From Verrucomicrobiales bacterium (lineage in GTDB: Bacteria > Verrucomicrobiota > Verrucomicrobiia > Limisphaerales > UBA1096), in contig JAPPPH010000452.1 in NCBI GenBank assembly GCA_028817635.1, positions 1-7,513 of the forward strand: a stretch of DNA of 7,513 nucleotides. The letters are read 5' to 3'. How positions within the stretch are numbered: position 1 is the stretch's first letter; each line of letters opens with the position of its first letter. The notes under the pieces are model-generated. The model was not told the DNA's origin, made no database searches, and was given only the letters and a program-made list of their open reading frames with translations. The position numbers and the translations under genes are program-made. Of this stretch, positions 6,321 through 7,513 are shown one piece after another.

Positions 6321-6410
6321 GTGAGTTTTCAAGTCGCACAGTTTTTTGGATATTTTAGCCGCTGGTATCGGTTTACCAGCCGGTACTGCCTGCGAGCCTT
6401 GGAAATCTAG
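6321..6410 (+). CDS. Aromatic-rich leader peptide of the DAHP synthase attenuator
   Basis: A 29-codon frame starts at GTG 6321 and ends at TAG 6408. Nine residues are aromatic: Phe 3, 8, 9, 12, 18; Tyr 11, 16, 22; Trp 15. They are concentrated in the segment FFGYFSRWYRF (residues 8-18). No plausible protein domain is present. The frame lies between a promoter and an intrinsic terminator, directly upstream of the first enzyme of aromatic amino acid synthesis, which is the arrangement of classic trp/phe leader peptides. Its role would be to measure charged tRNA-Phe, tRNA-Tyr and possibly tRNA-Trp by ribosome stalling. No Shine-Dalgarno is visible, and the predicted transcript begins only one or two bases before the GTG, so translation may be leaderless. 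An in-frame TTG at 6303 lies inside the promoter and is unlikely as a start. Expression is not proven by sequence alone. Confidence 0.75.
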   Translation: MSFQVAQFFGYFSRWYRFTSRYCLRALEI

Positions 6411-6437
6411 AGCACCGATAAAAAAGAATTTACCAAG

Positions 6438-6470
6438 CCGCAGGCAAAAACGCCTGCGGTTTTTTATTTT
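6438..6470 (+). terminator. Intrinsic terminator of the attenuator
   Basis: CCGCAGGC (6438-6445) pairs perfectly with GCCTGCGG (6452-6459) across the loop AAAAAC. TTTTTT follows at 6460-6465, then A and four more T. Flanking A and G bases can lengthen the stem into the T run. It is a textbook factor-independent terminator, but it stands 27 bases upstream of a gene in the same direction rather than behind one, which marks it as regulatory. Confidence 0.92.
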
Positions 6471-6496
6471 ACAGGGACAACAAAAATTAAACCAAA

Positions 6497-7513
6497 ATGA
6501 TAGTCGTACTTAAAAACAGCGTCTCCCCCGAGGAGGAACAGGCCGTGGTCGAGGAAATCAAAAAACTCGGCTACCAACCCCATGTCATGCACGGCGTGGC
6601 ACGAACCGTGATCGGCGCGATCGGCGACGAGCATTCGCACCGCGATCTCGACGTGCTCAACGCCTGGCCGCAGGTCGAGTCCGTCACGCCGATCCAGCAG
6701 CGACACAAGCTCGTCAGCCGCGAGGCACACCCGGAGGACTCCACCGTCAATGCCGGCGGCGTCATCGTAGGCGGCAAAAAAATCCAGGTCATGGCCGGCC
6801 CGTGCTCCGTCGAGAGCGAAGAGCAACTCATGAAAACCGCGCACGCGGTCAAGGCAGCCGGCGCCACCATGCTCCGGGGCGGGGCGTACAAGCCGCGCAC
6901 CTCGCCCTACGAGTTTCAGGGACTGGGCGAGGACGGCCTAAAGTTACTGGCCAAGGCACGGGAGGAAACCGGCCTGCCAATCGTCACCGAGCTGCTCTCA
7001 CAGGATCACGCCGAACTGGTGGCCGAGTACGCCGACATGCTTCAGATCGGCACGCGCAACGCGCAAAACTTTCAACTGCTCATTGCGGCCGCCAAGACCG
7101 GCAAGCCGGTGCTGCTCAAGCGGGGTATGTCGATGCGTATCATGGAATGGCTGCTGGCCGGTGAATACGTGTTGGCGAACCAGAATCCCAACCTGCTTTT
7201 CTGCGAACGCGGCGTGCGCACGTTTGAGGATTACACCCGCAACACGCTCGACCTCTCGGCAGTGGCGGTCGTGAAAAACGAGTCCCACTGTCCGGTGGTG
7301 GTCGACCCAAGTCAGGGTTGCGGCAAGGCGGCGCTCGTTCGCGCCATGTGCAAGGGCGCGGTGGCCATGGGAGCCGACGCGCTGCTCATCGAGGTGCACC
7401 CCGACCCGGCACACGCCATCAGCGACGCCGCCCAACAGATCGACCTTGAAGGGTTTGGCGAACTGATGCAGGAGCTGAAGCCAATAGCCGAATCGGTCGG
7501 ACGCGAGGTATAG
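6497..7513 (+). CDS. aroF: 3-deoxy-7-phosphoheptulonate (DAHP) synthase, type I-beta with ferredoxin-like regulatory domain
   Basis: This cytoplasmic enzyme condenses phosphoenolpyruvate and erythrose-4-phosphate to DAHP, the first step of the shikimate pathway. At 338 residues it has the length and architecture of the Thermotoga maritima enzyme, which is inhibited by Tyr and Phe. A ferredoxin-like domain (MIVVLK..., about 1-66) includes RTVIGAIGD (36-44), and a linker KLVSREAHPED (71-81) leads to the barrel. Visible active-site motifs are AGPCSVE (100-106, metal ligand Cys103), LRGGAYKPRTSPYEFQGLG, IGTRNAQNF, LLKRGM, CERGVRTFE and IEVHPDP (ligand Glu299), with Asp310 in SD. Oddly, the DPSH motif reads DPSQ: Gln273 (codon CAG 7313-7315) replaces the usual metal-binding His. 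The start is fixed by alignment to the family. The only Shine-Dalgarno-like sequence, AGGGA (6473-6477), is 19 bases away. The TAG stop is the last codon of the window. Regulation by the upstream attenuator is likely. Confidence 0.93.
   Translation: MIVVLKNSVSPEEEQAVVEEIKKLGYQPHVMHGVARTVIGAIGDEHSHRDLDVLNAWPQVESVTPIQQRHKLVSREAHPEDSTVNAGGVIVGGKKIQVMAGPCSVESEEQLMKTAHAVKAAGATMLRGGAYKPRTSPYEFQGLGEDGLKLLAKAREETGLPIVTELLSQDHAELVAEYADMLQIGTRNAQNFQLLIAAAKTGKPVLLKRGMSMRIMEWLLAGEYVLANQNPNLLFCERGVRTFEDYTRNTLDLSAVAVVKNESHCPVVVDPSQGCGKAALVRAMCKGAVAMGADALLIEVHPDPAHAISDAAQQIDLEGFGELMQELKPIAESVGREV

Larger units (their letters stand above)
6321..6470 (+). promoter_or_regulatory. Transcription attenuator (antiterminator/terminator switch) controlling DAHP synthase
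   Basis: Three mutually dependent RNA segments are visible. Segment 2 (6388-6402, GCCTGCGAGCCTTGG) can pair with segment 3 (6433-6445, CCAAGCCGCAGGC) over 13 base pairs with two single-base bulges (A6395 and C6398). Segment 3 also supplies the 5' arm of the terminator (6438-6445 with 6452-6459), so the two structures exclude each other. Segment 2 overlaps the end of the leader frame, downstream of all nine aromatic codons. A ribosome stalled at 6342-6374 would leave it free, antiterminating. A ribosome reaching the stop at 6408 would cover it and permit termination. A local hairpin, GCTGGTA (6361-6367) with TACCAGC (6374-6380), sits upstream and may act as a pause. The geometry is that of amino acid attenuators; the mechanism is inferred. 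Confidence 0.75.

Noticed and set aside
6321..6496. T-box riboswitch or tRNA-like element before the DAHP synthase gene
   Set aside because: I saw no T-box consensus (such as AGGGUGGNACCGCG), no specifier stem, and no tRNA fold. The leader peptide with 2:3 and 3:4 pairings explains the region better.
1..7513. CRISPR array, insertion sequence or prophage signs
   Set aside because: No regularly spaced repeats, transposase-like coding sequence, terminal inverted repeats or phage genes were seen. The repeated 14-base palindrome is irregularly spaced and lies in coding sequence.

Overview
This GC-rich window holds six protein genes and, in the 234-base gap before the last of them, an apparent translation-coupled attenuator with its own leader peptide. 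No gene fixes the taxonomy. High GC, mostly weak Shine-Dalgarno signals, the four-gene Gld-type ABC cluster ending in a DUF4340 protein, and a Thermotoga-type DAHP synthase together suggest a member of the PVC group, perhaps Verrucomicrobiota. That assignment is inference.

Layout. Bases 1-490 (minus) carry the N-terminal part of a secreted protein of unknown function, cut by the window edge. Bases 552-1205 (minus) encode PlsY, the glycerol-3-phosphate acyltransferase of phospholipid synthesis. A 106-base divergent region (1206-1311) separates it from a plus-strand operon at 1312-6262: an ABC ATPase (GldA-like), an ABC-2 permease (GldF-like), a membrane-anchored GldG-like auxiliary protein and a membrane-anchored DUF4340 protein. 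Two of the three junctions are ATGA overlaps and the third gap is 3 bases, so the four are very probably translated together and form one envelope complex. The substrate cannot be read from the sequence.

Bases 6263-6496 hold a promoter-like sequence, a 29-codon reading frame with 5 Phe, 3 Tyr and 1 Trp codons, a segment that can form an antiterminator, and a perfect 8-bp GC-rich intrinsic terminator with a U tract. Directly downstream, 6497-7513 encodes a 338-residue DAHP synthase with an N-terminal ferredoxin-like regulatory domain, the entry enzyme of aromatic amino acid synthesis. The arrangement predicts transcription attenuation by charged tRNA-Phe/Tyr (and perhaps Trp), on top of allosteric feedback on the enzyme. 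This is the most interesting system in the window.

Two other points stand out. The 14-base palindrome CGCTTGGCCAAGCG occurs four times exactly and twice with one mismatch, inside three different genes and in all three codon phases, which points to a DNA-level function. The DAHP synthase has Gln at the position of the metal-binding His of the DPSH motif.
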